Origin: an uncultured Luminiphilus sp.
GTDB lineage: Bacteria > Pseudomonadota > Gammaproteobacteria > Pseudomonadales > Halieaceae
DNA: 64,000 bases
Assembly: GCA_938084055.1 (NCBI GenBank)
Contig: CALKDK010000006.1
Span: 62,001-126,000 of the forward strand
Direction of reading: 5' to 3'
The position numbers were made by a program, and so were the translations under genes. Of this stretch, positions 53,599 through 62,102 are shown in pieces. Numbering within the stretch: position 1 is the first letter of the stretch; each line of letters starts with the position of its first letter. Under the pieces are notes generated by a model. The model had not been told where the DNA came from and ran no database searches. It saw nothing but the letters and a program-made list of their open reading frames with translations.

Positions 53599-53748
53599 AG
53601 GTGCGTGACAGGCTGTAGGCTGGGAGGAGACCCGCGGGTTCGCCACCACCAGTGCCATCACCGGGTGGTAATCCATTCGAACCTAACCTACAGGGCGGCT
53701 CTGCACTCACCGGGATGCGGGTGACAGCGGGCGTGTCTGCCGGCTCAG

Positions 53749-54996
53749 TTATGATCCGACACGTTCAATGATGATGGCGGGAGCCATTCCTCCGGCCGCG
53801 CACATGGTGACCAGCCCGTAGCGCTTTTGTTGCCTCTCGAGTTCATCGAGGATGGTGCCAATTAAAACTGACCCTGTGGCCCCAATAGGGTGGCCAAGCG
53901 CCATCGCTCCCCCATTCACATTGACTTTTTCCCGGTCGAGGCCCAAATCGCGAATAAACTTTTCAGCCACCACCGCAAAGGCTTCGTTGATCTCCCACAG
54001 ATCGATGTCCCCCACCTCCAGACCTGCCTTGGCAAGCACCTTGCGGGCCGCAGGCACCGGTGCATTTAACATCAGGGTGGGACAATCTCCCTGGTTGGCA
54101 GTGGCTACAACCCGCGCCCGGGGGGTAAGACCCCTGCGCTCAACATAGGACGCCGAGGCGAGTAACAAGGCAGCAGCGCCATCCACCACCCCCGACGAAT
54201 TGCCCGCGTGGTGGATGTGATCAAAGCGTTCCAGCTGAGGGTATTTTTTCTGTATCAGTTGTCCATAGGTCATGCCAGCTTCATCAACCGGAACATCCCG
54301 AACAACGTCAAACACGGTTTTCAATCCTGACAGACTCTCCAGGGTTGTATCGGGTCGGGGAAATTCCTCATGGTCCAACGCCAGGGAGCCATCGGGATTG
54401 TTGACCGCAATCAGTGAACGATCAAAGCGCCCTTCCGCAATGGCTCGGGCGGCCCGCTGCTGACTGGTGAGAGCAAGTTGGTCCACCGCCTGACGGTCAA
54501 TGCCCTCCATCGTTGCAATGGCATCAGCGCACACGCCCTGTTGGGACTGCGGATGCATGGCACGTAAATCCAAATTACCCGAATCCAGCATAGGGGGTAC
54601 ACCGGGTTCACCAATGGACGGAAAGTAGCTCATCATCTCAGTGCCACCGGCAATAACCAGATCTTCCATACCGGACATAACCTGCGCCGCAGCAAGATTG
54701 ACACTGGTAATCCCTGAGCCACAGTAGCGATCCAGCGTCACGCCAGATGAGCGGACGTCATAGCCCGCATTCAAGGCTGCCATGCGCCCGAGGTCACCGG
54801 ACTGCCGGCCACTCTGCGCCGAGGTTCCCCAGATCACATCATCCACCTCGGCGGTGTCCAGTTGATTACGCTCCGCGAGCGCCTTCAATACGGTAGAACC
54901 CAAATACGACGGATGAAGATGTGCGAGAGAACCTTTCCCGACTTTACCGATACCGCGGGGGGTGCGGCAGGCATCAACAATATAGGCGTTGGACAT
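53749..54996 (-). CDS. Thiolase (acetyl-CoA acetyltransferase family), intact copy
   Basis: A 415-residue thiolase. The N-terminal domain has the nucleophilic Cys92 in DRYCGSGITSV, and the C-terminal domain has the catalytic His in GHPIGATGS and second Cys in CAAGGMAPA. It cleaves or forms 3-ketoacyl-CoA. The start is ATG 54996 (MSNAYIVDACRTPRG); the frame runs further upstream, but only this ATG aligns with the family and with the paralogue, and AGGAAA lies upstream. It is convergent with NTF2-like copy 2. It would terminate a beta-oxidation round for the substrate handled in this region. Confidence 0.95.
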   Translation of the reverse strand: MSNAYIVDACRTPRGIGKVGKGSLAHLHPSYLGSTVLKALAERNQLDTAEVDDVIWGTSAQSGRQSGDLGRMAALNAGYDVRSSGVTLDRYCGSGITSVNLAAAQVMSGMEDLVIAGGTEMMSYFPSIGEPGVPPMLDSGNLDLRAMHPQSQQGVCADAIATMEGIDRQAVDQLALTSQQRAARAIAEGRFDRSLIAVNNPDGSLALDHEEFPRPDTTLESLSGLKTVFDVVRDVPVDEAGMTYGQLIQKKYPQLERFDHIHHAGNSSGVVDGAAALLLASASYVERRGLTPRARVVATANQGDCPTLMLNAPVPAARKVLAKAGLEVGDIDLWEINEAFAVVAEKFIRDLGLDREKVNVNGGAMALGHPIGATGSVLIGTILDELERQQKRYGLVTMCAAGGMAPAIIIERVGS

Positions 54997-55309
54997 GGAT
55001 AATTTCCTGCAAAAGATGAGGCTGTAAGTCGGAGACGCTACGCCGCCAGCCCCCCGTGGGTCAAGCCAGATAAAAAAAGGGTTGGTTGCCGCCGGCCAGC
55101 CCAAAACCAAGAGTGGGCTACCGAAAACGAGTTAGCGCCAGGGCGACGTGCACACTGCAACCCCTATCAGCAGATACTCTCGGAAAGCCACTCCGACTCG
55201 TCTGGGGTAATGGCAGGGTGTCGCTGCCGGGTTCGACAGGCTGGCCATCCCGCGGGTTGTCATCGCGCTTGCTATAGTCGCTCTTCCATCACGCGATAAG
55301 GCACCGACA
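54997..55309. other. Intergenic region, no gene found
   Basis: A 313-bp divergent gap between the thiolase start and the MAPEG gene. The first ~70 bp still resemble the region upstream of the frameshifted thiolase. No reading frame, tRNA or clear promoter pair was seen in the rest. It must hold both divergent promoters. Confidence 0.6.
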
Positions 55310-55729
55310 ATGGCTATTTTATTTCCCATGCTGGGCATGATTGCCTGGTCAGCCGTGATACTGCTGATCCTGTTATGCCAGCGTATTCCCGCGGTGCTAA
55401 AGAACTGGGGGCATCTGCAAAGCGCCATGCACTCTGACGAGTTACGCCCCAATCTCCCTGACCGAATGCGGTACGTCACAGATAATTACAATCATCTCTT
55501 TGAACAGCCCACCCTGTTCTACGCGGTCGCGGTCTACATCCATCTTAGCGGCCATTCCGATCCAGCCAACATGGTCCTGGCATGGGCCTACGTGGGGCTG
55601 AGAGTTATTCATTCGTTGATACAGATCGCCCACAACAACGTGTCGTGGCGGGCCGCGGTCTTTGCTCTTTCGGGATTCTGCCTGCTCGGGATGATTGCGC
55701 GAGAAGTGACAAAGGTGCTGCTCACCTGA
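55310..55729 (+). CDS. MAPEG family membrane protein
   Basis: 139 residues with four hydrophobic helices. The family segments NHLFEQPTLFYAVAVYIHL and WAYVGLRVIHSLIQIAHNNVSWRA are clear. MAPEG proteins are glutathione-related membrane enzymes or unknown in bacteria, located in the inner membrane. The ATG has AAGG ten bases upstream. It is a single gene, with no evident partner; the GST-like gene at 62.9 kb is not nearby. Confidence 0.9.
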   Translation: MAILFPMLGMIAWSAVILLILLCQRIPAVLKNWGHLQSAMHSDELRPNLPDRMRYVTDNYNHLFEQPTLFYAVAVYIHLSGHSDPANMVLAWAYVGLRVIHSLIQIAHNNVSWRAAVFALSGFCLLGMIAREVTKVLLT

Positions 55730-55772
55730 ACACGCTGGCTACGCCCCAGAGTGGCTGCCGCGAAGGCCCAGA

Positions 55773-56000
55773 TCAGGGTTCGATTGCCGCACAGTCGGCA
55801 TCGATGATCGAGGGCTCGCTAGCATGGCCGAAAGAAAACCAGCCTAACCGCATATATTTGCGCTCCTGAAAACCACCACTTTCCCGAGCCACGCATTCGG
55901 GGAAGAAAGGCATTTCAGCGCCAGCCACGGGCACTGGGTCTGGCGAGTTGCAGGCGCAGAGAAAGAGCGAAAAAAAAATCAGCGGCGGATAGCGGCTCAC
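55773..56000 (-). CDS. Small putative lipoprotein
   Basis: About 75 residues from a GTG at 56000. A short hydrophobic stretch (PPLIFFSLFLCAC) ends in a lipobox-like L-C-A-C with Cys16, followed by a polar PDPVPVAGAE tail and several cysteines. An in-frame upstream extension starts at 56060 or 56111 and contains a CEECH sequence, a possible haem motif, but without a signal sequence before it, so I prefer the shorter form. A good Shine-Dalgarno (GAGGAG) lies 12 bases upstream, rather far. Real coding status is moderately supported, no family recognised. Confidence 0.4.
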   Translation of the reverse strand: MSRYPPLIFFSLFLCACNSPDPVPVAGAEMPFFPECVARESGGFQERKYMRLGWFSFGHASEPSIIDADCAAIEP

Positions 56001-56127
56001 AGCCCGGTGACACTCCTCACAACGCCTGCCCAGGCATTCAGCGCTAACCATACGAAACATCGCGGGGGAATTCACCTGCTTGACGGTGCGCTCAGGGTGG
56101 CCACCAACCACCTGAGATCCCTATCAG

Positions 56128-56604
56128 TCAGGGCGTCAGGTCGCGAATATAACCCAGCTCTGTTTTGAAGTGTTTGGTGGGCGTCCCGGTGGCCCTGAGC
56201 ATGTTGACCGAGGCGTCTGCCACGTTACCGTAAAGCTCCACGGTAAATACATCCAGCAGCGGCCCCACATCCTCCAGGTATTTAATCAGGTCCGGGTTCT
56301 GAAGATGGAACTCCAACGCCGCGCTATCGGCATAAACTTCGGTCCACACGAACCCCAGTGGATCATCGGGGTCCCGGTCGAAGGTATGGAGCAGCATGCC
56401 GGGCTCGCCCGCCTGCACAGCCCGGTCAGCCGCTCCAGAAAGCGCAATAACCTCAGGAGCCTGGCCGGGGAGTGCATGGAGTCGCGCAATCAATACGAAA
56501 GGTTGCATCCCGGTTTCCGCACCGTGGCCATGGTCGTCCCCAAAAGCCAGTGGGGCCAGGGTTAGACACATACCAACAATAATTTTCAGCATCAGATGGA
56601 TCAT
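56128..56604 (-). CDS. Exported antibiotic-biosynthesis-monooxygenase (ABM) domain protein
   Basis: 158 residues. A signal peptide (about 1-22, core MLKIIVGMCLTLAPLAFG) is followed by an ABM/quinol-monooxygenase-like ferredoxin fold: FVLIARLHALPGQAPEVIAL, then GMLLHTFDRDPDDPLGFVWTEVYADSAALEFHLQ. The dimeric alpha-beta barrel family includes small monooxygenases acting on quinols without cofactors. Export to the periplasm is uncommon. The ATG has GGAG seven bases upstream. It is divergent from the MFS gene and co-oriented with the small lipoprotein. Activity unknown. Confidence 0.82.
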   Translation of the reverse strand: MIHLMLKIIVGMCLTLAPLAFGDDHGHGAETGMQPFVLIARLHALPGQAPEVIALSGAADRAVQAGEPGMLLHTFDRDPDDPLGFVWTEVYADSAALEFHLQNPDLIKYLEDVGPLLDVFTVELYGNVADASVNMLRATGTPTKHFKTELGYIRDLTP

Positions 56605-56807
56605 GTGAGCTCCGCTATCGGCATTGACGTCGCGAGGAACAATAGCACGGGCTCATTGCGTATCAATACCCTTCCCGGCACCGCTAACGGTCCCCGATAC
56701 CCGTGGAACCTGCAGGGCGGCGACATGCCGTAAAATAGTGTTTGGGGCGATCTGGATTACATGCCATAGTGCCGCCACGTCACAAAAATAAATAAAACGA
56801 GGTACGC

Positions 56808-58115
56808 ATGACGGTCTCCTCAGAACGCAAAAATATGCGCAAGGTCGCACTGACTTCGCTAGCCGGCACCAGCATTGAGTGGTATGACTTTTTTCTCTAC
56901 GGTACGGCAGCTGCGGTCGTTTTTCCCAAAGCTTTTTTCCCCCAGGATCTGCCCCCTATGGTCCTGCTCGTCATTTCCTTCAGCACCTTTGCCGTGGGGT
57001 TTATTGCCAGACCCGTAGGCGGGGTAATTTTTGGTCATTTCGGAGATCGGGTCGGGCGCAAGCGAACATTGGTTGTCGCATTGATGATGATGGGCGCCGC
57101 CACGACGCTGATCGGCTTACTACCCACCTACGGCACTATTGGTGTCGCAGCTCCCCTGCTATTGGTGCTGTTGCGATTCATACAGGGTTTAGCAATCGGC
57201 GGACAGTGGGGAGGTGCCATGTTACTGGTCACCGAGAGCGCACCCGCCACCAAACGCGGTTGGTATGGCGCCTATGCCCAGGCGGGCGCGCCCGTGGGCG
57301 TCATCCTGGCCAACCTCGCCTTCATTGGCGTCAGCATGAATATGAGTGATGACGCCTTCATGAGTTGGGGCTGGCGGCTGCCTTTCGTCGCCAGTATCGC
57401 GCTTATCGGTATATCGTTGTATGTGCAACTCAGACTTGAGGATACCGAGGCCTTCAAGGCGCTGCAGGCAAGTCGGAAGGAGGACGACAACCCAACTACC
57501 GTGGCGCCCTCCCCTGTCATAGAGGCACTGCGGCGCTATCCCCGCCGAATTATGCTGGCCGCCGGTGCATTCCTCTCGGTACAGGTGACTTTCTACATTT
57601 TGATCGCCTTCACCGTTGCCTACGGGCTCAACTCCCCTACCGTCAACCTGTCTCGTGACGCCATGCTCACCGCAGTACTGATTGCCGCAGGCGTTATGGT
57701 GCCCACCCAATTTTGGTTCTCTGGGCTATCTGATCGACTCGGGCGTAAGAAAATTTATCGTTGGGGCGCGATACTGACAGGGTTGTGGGGCTTCGCCCTG
57801 TTTCCCCTCATTGATACCGGATCCCTGCCCCTGATCATCCTTGGCATTACACTGGGGATGACGTTTCTTGGTATGCAGTACGGACCCCAGGCTGCCTATT
57901 TCACTGAATTATTTACCACTGAAGTACGCTATTCCGGAGCCTCGTTGGGCTACCAGATCGGCGCCATCATCGGTGGCGCACTGGCACCGACCATTGCGGT
58001 GTTGCTGTGGAATGAACTGGGCATCTTCTTTGTATCACTCTACATTCTGCTCGCCGCAGGACTAACGCTCTGGTCGCTGTCCCTGCTGGAGGAAACCGGA
58101 GGGCGGGAACTGTAA
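56808..58115 (+). CDS. MFS transporter, metabolite:H+ symporter (MHS) family
   Basis: A 435-residue, 12-helix major facilitator. The MHS-type start SLAGTSIEWYDFFLYGTAAAVVF, the first loop GHFGDRVGRKRTLV, and RFIQGLAIGGQWGGAMLLVTE, all classic for shikimate/alpha-ketoglutarate/proline-betaine symporters. It should import a small carboxylate or zwitterion with protons. GAGGTACGC precedes the ATG. It is convergent with the P450 operon, separated by a possible hairpin. The substrate is unknown. Confidence 0.92.
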   Translation: MTVSSERKNMRKVALTSLAGTSIEWYDFFLYGTAAAVVFPKAFFPQDLPPMVLLVISFSTFAVGFIARPVGGVIFGHFGDRVGRKRTLVVALMMMGAATTLIGLLPTYGTIGVAAPLLLVLLRFIQGLAIGGQWGGAMLLVTESAPATKRGWYGAYAQAGAPVGVILANLAFIGVSMNMSDDAFMSWGWRLPFVASIALIGISLYVQLRLEDTEAFKALQASRKEDDNPTTVAPSPVIEALRRYPRRIMLAAGAFLSVQVTFYILIAFTVAYGLNSPTVNLSRDAMLTAVLIAAGVMVPTQFWFSGLSDRLGRKKIYRWGAILTGLWGFALFPLIDTGSLPLIILGITLGMTFLGMQYGPQAAYFTELFTTEVRYSGASLGYQIGAIIGGALAPTIAVLLWNELGIFFVSLYILLAAGLTLWSLSLLEETGGREL

Positions 58116-58125
58116 GTTACCGCTG

Positions 58126-58150
58126 CCCGTGTCTGGATGATCCAAACGGG
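58126..58150. terminator. Hairpin after the MHS transporter
   Basis: CCCGT pairs with ACGGG, and inside TGGA pairs with TCCA around TGA (58126-58150). It lies 11 bp after the transporter stop. Weak T content follows. Confidence 0.35.
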
Positions 58151-58323
58151 TAAGAGCGCCAAAGTCGGCCACTCTGGAAACACGGGAATTTAAAATCTCG
58201 GTGAGGCGGGGTGGCTGATGCTTTTAAAACCCCAGGACTTTAGTCGCACAATCCTGCCCATCGGCCGGCGCGGAGATACAGCGTTTACAACGCCTGTCGT
58301 TGAGCCTTTGAAGCAACCGTACT

Positions 58324-59601
58324 CTAGACCAGTGGGTGGAGTCGCACCGGCAATTCATGGTAACCCCGGACAAAAGAATTGCAGGTCCTTACCGGCGGGC
58401 CCATCACCTCGATACGGTCAAACCGCTGCAGGATTTCTTCCCAGACAATGCGCAGCTGCATCTCGGCCAGGCGGTTACCCATGCAACGGTGAATACCCAT
58501 ACCGAATGACAGGTGGTTGCGAACATTGGGTCGGTCAATGATGAATTGATCGGCATTGGCAATGGCATCACTGTCCCGGTTGCCCGATATGTACCACAGC
58601 ACCACACGGCTACCCTTTGGGATCAGCGTGCCATTGAGCTCGACGTCCCGGGTCGCGGTACGGCGCATGTGGGGCAGCGGCGTCTGGTAGCGGATGATCT
58701 CCGACACCATGGACGGGATGAGCCCAGGATTCGCCTTCAGTTTGGCGAATTCTTCGGGATTGTCATACAGGTGCAGAACGCCACCGGTCATTGAATTGCG
58801 GGTGGTGTCATTGCCGCCGACAATCAACAGCATCAGGTTGCCCATATAGGACAGCGGGTCGTCCACCATGTTGGCGGTCTTGGGGTCACGCTGCAGCATG
58901 CGGATCAAGTCAAAAGATTCCCGATCATCGGCTTGGTGCTGGTGCCAGAGCTTGGTGAAGAACTCCAGCATCTCAATCATGATGACCCGGCGCTCCTCGA
59001 TGCTCAGTCCCCGACCCGCAGTAATGCGCGCGTCCGATGTGGCGGTATCCGACCAGTGGGTCAGCAGCTGACGCTGCTCCTGGGGAAAATCAAACAGGGT
59101 CGCCAGCATCTTGGTGGTCAGGTCAATGGACACGCGATCCACCCAGTTGAAAGTCTCGCCAACCGGCAGGCTGTCCAGGGTTTCCTGGGTGCGCTGGCGG
59201 ATCAGCACCTCAAACTCCTGAAGATTCTTGGGCGCAACCACCCCCTGTACGGCACGACGCTGGTCGTCGTGGAGGGGCGGATCGGTGGAAATAAACATCT
59301 GCACCGACATATCGGGCTCGGGGTCGAGAATGGCAATGGAGGGCTCAGAGGAAAACGCCTCCCAGTTTTTTTCGACTTCGACGATGTCTTGATAACGGGT
59401 AATCGAGAAAAAATCGCCCTCGGCTCCCGGCCCACCGGGACCGTAGGACTGGTAGTGCACGGGGGACTCCCTGCGCAGCCGTTCAAACAGCGGCTGCCAG
59501 GTGTCGTGCTCGAAGCGCCGGGGATCAGCGACATCAAGTTGCTCGAGGGGTGTCGCCAACGGATCGGGCAATCCATCCCTTTGTCTGACGGCTTGATTCA
59601 T
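58324..59601 (-). CDS. Cytochrome P450, CYP153-like
   Basis: A 425-residue bacterial P450. The I-helix has GGNDTTRNS (262-270), the ExxR motif is E301-I-I-R304, and the haem loop is FGMGIHRC373MGNRLAE with the thiolate Cys373. HLSFG...GNRLAEMQL and the GGNDTTRN motif are close to CYP153 alkane/fatty-acid omega-hydroxylases. It would hydroxylate an alkane or aliphatic side-chain using electrons from the ferredoxin encoded upstream in the same operon (85 bp gap). GAGGAAATAA precedes the ATG. A ferredoxin reductase is not in the cluster. Confidence 0.9.
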   Translation of the reverse strand: MNQAVRQRDGLPDPLATPLEQLDVADPRRFEHDTWQPLFERLRRESPVHYQSYGPGGPGAEGDFFSITRYQDIVEVEKNWEAFSSEPSIAILDPEPDMSVQMFISTDPPLHDDQRRAVQGVVAPKNLQEFEVLIRQRTQETLDSLPVGETFNWVDRVSIDLTTKMLATLFDFPQEQRQLLTHWSDTATSDARITAGRGLSIEERRVIMIEMLEFFTKLWHQHQADDRESFDLIRMLQRDPKTANMVDDPLSYMGNLMLLIVGGNDTTRNSMTGGVLHLYDNPEEFAKLKANPGLIPSMVSEIIRYQTPLPHMRRTATRDVELNGTLIPKGSRVVLWYISGNRDSDAIANADQFIIDRPNVRNHLSFGMGIHRCMGNRLAEMQLRIVWEEILQRFDRIEVMGPPVRTCNSFVRGYHELPVRLHPLV

Positions 59602-59686
59602 TTATTTCCTCGTCTCTCCGGCAGATGACGGTCCGTTAACCCACTGATATTCCCAGCGACGCCGAGACGCGTCCACGGTGCTGGGG

Positions 59687-60001
59687 TTACATTTGGAATT
59701 CAGGCAGGCGAACCGTCATGTCGCTCATCTGGTCACTGATCTGCAGCTGACAGCTCAGTCTCGAATTGGACTCCCTGTCGGGCCGCAATCCCAACATGGA
59801 TTCCTCCTGGGGTTCTACCTCGGGCAGTTCACCCGCCGTTTCCACAAAGCAATGGCAAGTGCCGCACACCGCAGAACCTCCACAATCGGCATCAATACCG
59901 GGGACGTTGTGCTTCATGGCCGTCTCCATCACGGTCATGCCGGATTCACCATCGACCTGGTGCTCGGTACCGTCGAACTCGATGAAGGTTATAACGGGCA
60001 T
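59687..60001 (-). CDS. [2Fe-2S] ferredoxin, adrenodoxin type
   Basis: A 104-residue ferredoxin with ligands C40-x5-C46-x2-C49 and C84, the vertebrate/bacterial P450 ferredoxin pattern. DCGGSAVCGTCHCFVE is the cluster loop. It transfers electrons to the CYP153-like P450 downstream and perhaps from a reductase elsewhere. AAGGAGATTCAGC precedes the ATG. It follows the desaturase by 43 bp, in one operon. Confidence 0.95.
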   Translation of the reverse strand: MPVITFIEFDGTEHQVDGESGMTVMETAMKHNVPGIDADCGGSAVCGTCHCFVETAGELPEVEPQEESMLGLRPDRESNSRLSCQLQISDQMSDMTVRLPEFQM

Positions 60002-60044
60002 GCTGAATCTCCTTGCCTTTATGGGGTTTTGGTGTGGAATGGTG

Positions 60045-60971
60045 CTAATTGATGCGCCGCCAGTTTAGACCGGACAGCTCGTAGGTGGGCATGCCCTGCT
60101 CCAGAAGATCCTTGCGATTGGCTTCGAATACCTCGCGGTAGCGATACCAGGGAACCCTGGGAAATGCGTGATGGATACCGTGGTAATTCTGAAAGCCCCA
60201 GCACCAGGTCCCCAGACTTCTGATCCACGGGGGTAACACAAAGATTGACGTATCACGGAATTTTTCCTGCACCGAATGGGGAACATGTACGACATAGGCA
60301 AACAGATAGACCAGCAGCACCATCCCGAGAGTCGGACCCAGTATCAGGGTTATAAAGACATCCAAAGCAACCGCTCCAAGGGACTCCCCCGCCCCCGCAG
60401 CCACTGGACCAAACAACGCCAGCAACAACAGCACGCGACTCAATACAATAACCGCGGTCTCCAGCAGGAAAGCACGGCGCAGCCCCACGTGTGCTGTAGG
60501 CCAGCGACCACGCAGGAACAGGCTGTACTGGTTGGTAAACAGCGTCACCGGGGACACCACCATTCTCCAGAGGTTCCGGGTCATATCTGCGCAGGCCACG
60601 TCCGGGTCCTCAGCCTGATCGTTGGTGTGGTTGTGATGCAAAAAATGCTCATAGCGGTGGGCGCTCAGCGGCGTCCCCATGGGGATAGCGGCTGCATAGC
60701 CCACCCACTCGTTGAGCCAGCGGTACTGTTGCTGTCCACCACAGACCGCCCCATGCACAGATTCGTGAAGCGCGGTGTAGCCGGCATAGGTCAGAAGGGC
60801 CATCACAACCATGCCTATGGCAACAGGAAGCCACCCTGCAACCACGGCGACAGGGGTAACGAAGTACAGAGGCACTACGACCGCAGCCAAGATCACGGTA
60901 GGCCAGGCCAACGTGTCACAGTAATCATTGGCAGACCGTTTCAAGGCCTGTATTTGCTCGCGATTCGACAT
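60045..60971 (-). CDS. Membrane fatty-acid desaturase/hydroxylase family protein
   Basis: About 308 residues with four or more hydrophobic helices and the three histidine boxes of di-iron membrane desaturases: HESVH (69-73), HRYEHFLHHNH (105-115) and a C-terminal NYHGIHH. It would use oxygen and electrons from ferredoxin to desaturate or hydroxylate an acyl chain or hydrocarbon. ATG 60971 is used; GGGAG lies seven bases upstream. It is the first gene of the desaturase-ferredoxin-P450 operon and is divergent from an AraC regulator, which supports substrate-induced control. Substrate not known. Confidence 0.88.
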   Translation of the reverse strand: MSNREQIQALKRSANDYCDTLAWPTVILAAVVVPLYFVTPVAVVAGWLPVAIGMVVMALLTYAGYTALHESVHGAVCGGQQQYRWLNEWVGYAAAIPMGTPLSAHRYEHFLHHNHTNDQAEDPDVACADMTRNLWRMVVSPVTLFTNQYSLFLRGRWPTAHVGLRRAFLLETAVIVLSRVLLLLALFGPVAAGAGESLGAVALDVFITLILGPTLGMVLLVYLFAYVVHVPHSVQEKFRDTSIFVLPPWIRSLGTWCWGFQNYHGIHHAFPRVPWYRYREVFEANRKDLLEQGMPTYELSGLNWRRIN

Positions 60972-61040
60972 CATCAATCTCCCAAATCAGGCGCCCAATC
61001 TACCCCAAACTGGGACCGTGGTACCGTTCCTGTTACGCCA

Positions 61041-61074
61041 TTTAGGTGTCATTATACGCCTTTTGGGGGCATTA
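61041..61074 (+). promoter_or_regulatory. AraC-type direct repeat binding-site candidate
   Basis: TTTAGGTGTCATTA (61041-61054) and TTTTGGGGGCATTA (61061-61074) match at 11 of 14 positions and are spaced exactly 20 bp start-to-start, about two DNA turns. They lie between the divergent desaturase and AraC genes and end three bases before the regulator's start codon. AraC proteins bind such repeats. Confidence 0.5.
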
Positions 61075-61076
61075 GA

Positions 61077-62102
61077 ATGATAAGTGCGCACTATGCGCGA
61101 CTGGTGCATCGAGAATTTTCCACCCGTAAACTGGATGAGAAAAAGCTGTTTGCCGGCTGTAGCATTGATGCAGACGCGCTCTGGCAAATAAGCAAACTGG
61201 ATCCTGAGGATTTTCTGCAGCTTCTCGAGAACGCCCGCCATATGTTGGGCGATGTGCCCCTCGGAACACTCATCTCCAGTCGCAACCGTCTGGCGACCCT
61301 CGGCATGATGGGCGCAGCTATGATGTCAGCGCCCACACTGGGTGACGGTGTGCAGGCCATGTCCAGCTATTCGACGCTGGAAGCTGACTACCTGCACTTC
61401 CAGTTATCGGCGGGGCAATACACAACCCGAATTACCCTCGAGACTGAGCGGGATCTCGGCGACTTCCTGTTGCTGCACACTGAGACCGTCTTTGTGCTGC
61501 TGCAGGATTACCTGCTTGATCTGGTGGGCAACGCGCCCGGGCATATCAATTTCAAAGTCGCCCTCAGGGCACCAACCCCCAGCGCATTCCTCGCGACGGT
61601 GTTGCAGGGGCCCCTCAGCTTCGACAGCCGCTTCACGGGGCTTGAATTCCCAACCGAATGGCTGACGATCCGGTCACCCTACAGCAACCCCGAGGTGTGG
61701 CAGCTGTCCCGACGCCACTTGGGCGAGCAACTACAGATCGCTTCGGTGCCTGGGGATAAGCCGTTTACCCGTCATTTACGCAGCGTGCTGCAGGCCAGGC
61801 GAGCGCCCCTGCCAGATATCAAAGACATTGCCGAGTCCCTGCACCTGTCCCCCAGAACCTTGAGTCGGCGCCTCATGGAGGAGCAAACCACCTTTCGGGA
61901 GCTTAAATTACAGGCAGTCCACAGGTATGCGAAAGGCATGCTGCTGGAGAACGCCAGTGTGGAGGCCGTCGCCGCAGAGCTCGGCTACGAAAATGCTGCC
62001 AACTTCCGACGCTCGTTCCGGGCCCTGAACCAGTGCTCGCCCAAGGAGTGGGTCTCGCTGTATCACGCCGGGGAAGTGGAGCTCAGTCGGGTCGGGCTTT
62101 GA
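61077..62102 (+). CDS. AraC family transcriptional regulator
   Basis: 341 residues. The N-terminal ~220 residues are a ligand domain of the Arabinose_bd/OruR type, and the C-terminal ~100 residues are the double-HTH of AraC: IAESLHLSPRTLSRRLMEEQTTFRELK and AVAAELGYENAANFRRSFRALNQCSPKEW. ATG 61077 is chosen; an open frame extends far upstream, but is the antisense of the desaturase. It is divergent from the desaturase operon, so it is its likely activator, as for alkane-monooxygenase operons. It overlaps the convergent SDR end by 20 bases. Confidence 0.92.
   Translation: MISAHYARLVHREFSTRKLDEKKLFAGCSIDADALWQISKLDPEDFLQLLENARHMLGDVPLGTLISSRNRLATLGMMGAAMMSAPTLGDGVQAMSSYSTLEADYLHFQLSAGQYTTRITLETERDLGDFLLLHTETVFVLLQDYLLDLVGNAPGHINFKVALRAPTPSAFLATVLQGPLSFDSRFTGLEFPTEWLTIRSPYSNPEVWQLSRRHLGEQLQIASVPGDKPFTRHLRSVLQARRAPLPDIKDIAESLHLSPRTLSRRLMEEQTTFRELKLQAVHRYAKGMLLENASVEAVAAELGYENAANFRRSFRALNQCSPKEWVSLYHAGEVELSRVGL

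Larger units (their letters stand above)
53233..55065. repeat. Direct repeat unit 2 (NTF2-like plus thiolase)
   Basis: Second copy of the 43661-45475 unit, same orientation, ~7.8 kb away. Many differences are at third codon positions while protein sequence is kept. The two units bracket the TetR/TonB/Tat/sensor-kinase block, giving possible recombination points. Confidence 0.7.

Noticed and set aside
58218-58541. Plus-strand frame between the MHS transporter and P450
   Set aside because: Overlaps the P450 end antisense, and has low-complexity composition and no motif.
60276-61076. Long open frame in front of the AraC gene giving a 608-residue protein
   Set aside because: It is antisense to the desaturase, rich in His/Gln without a domain, and ATG 61077 gives the normal AraC-family length.
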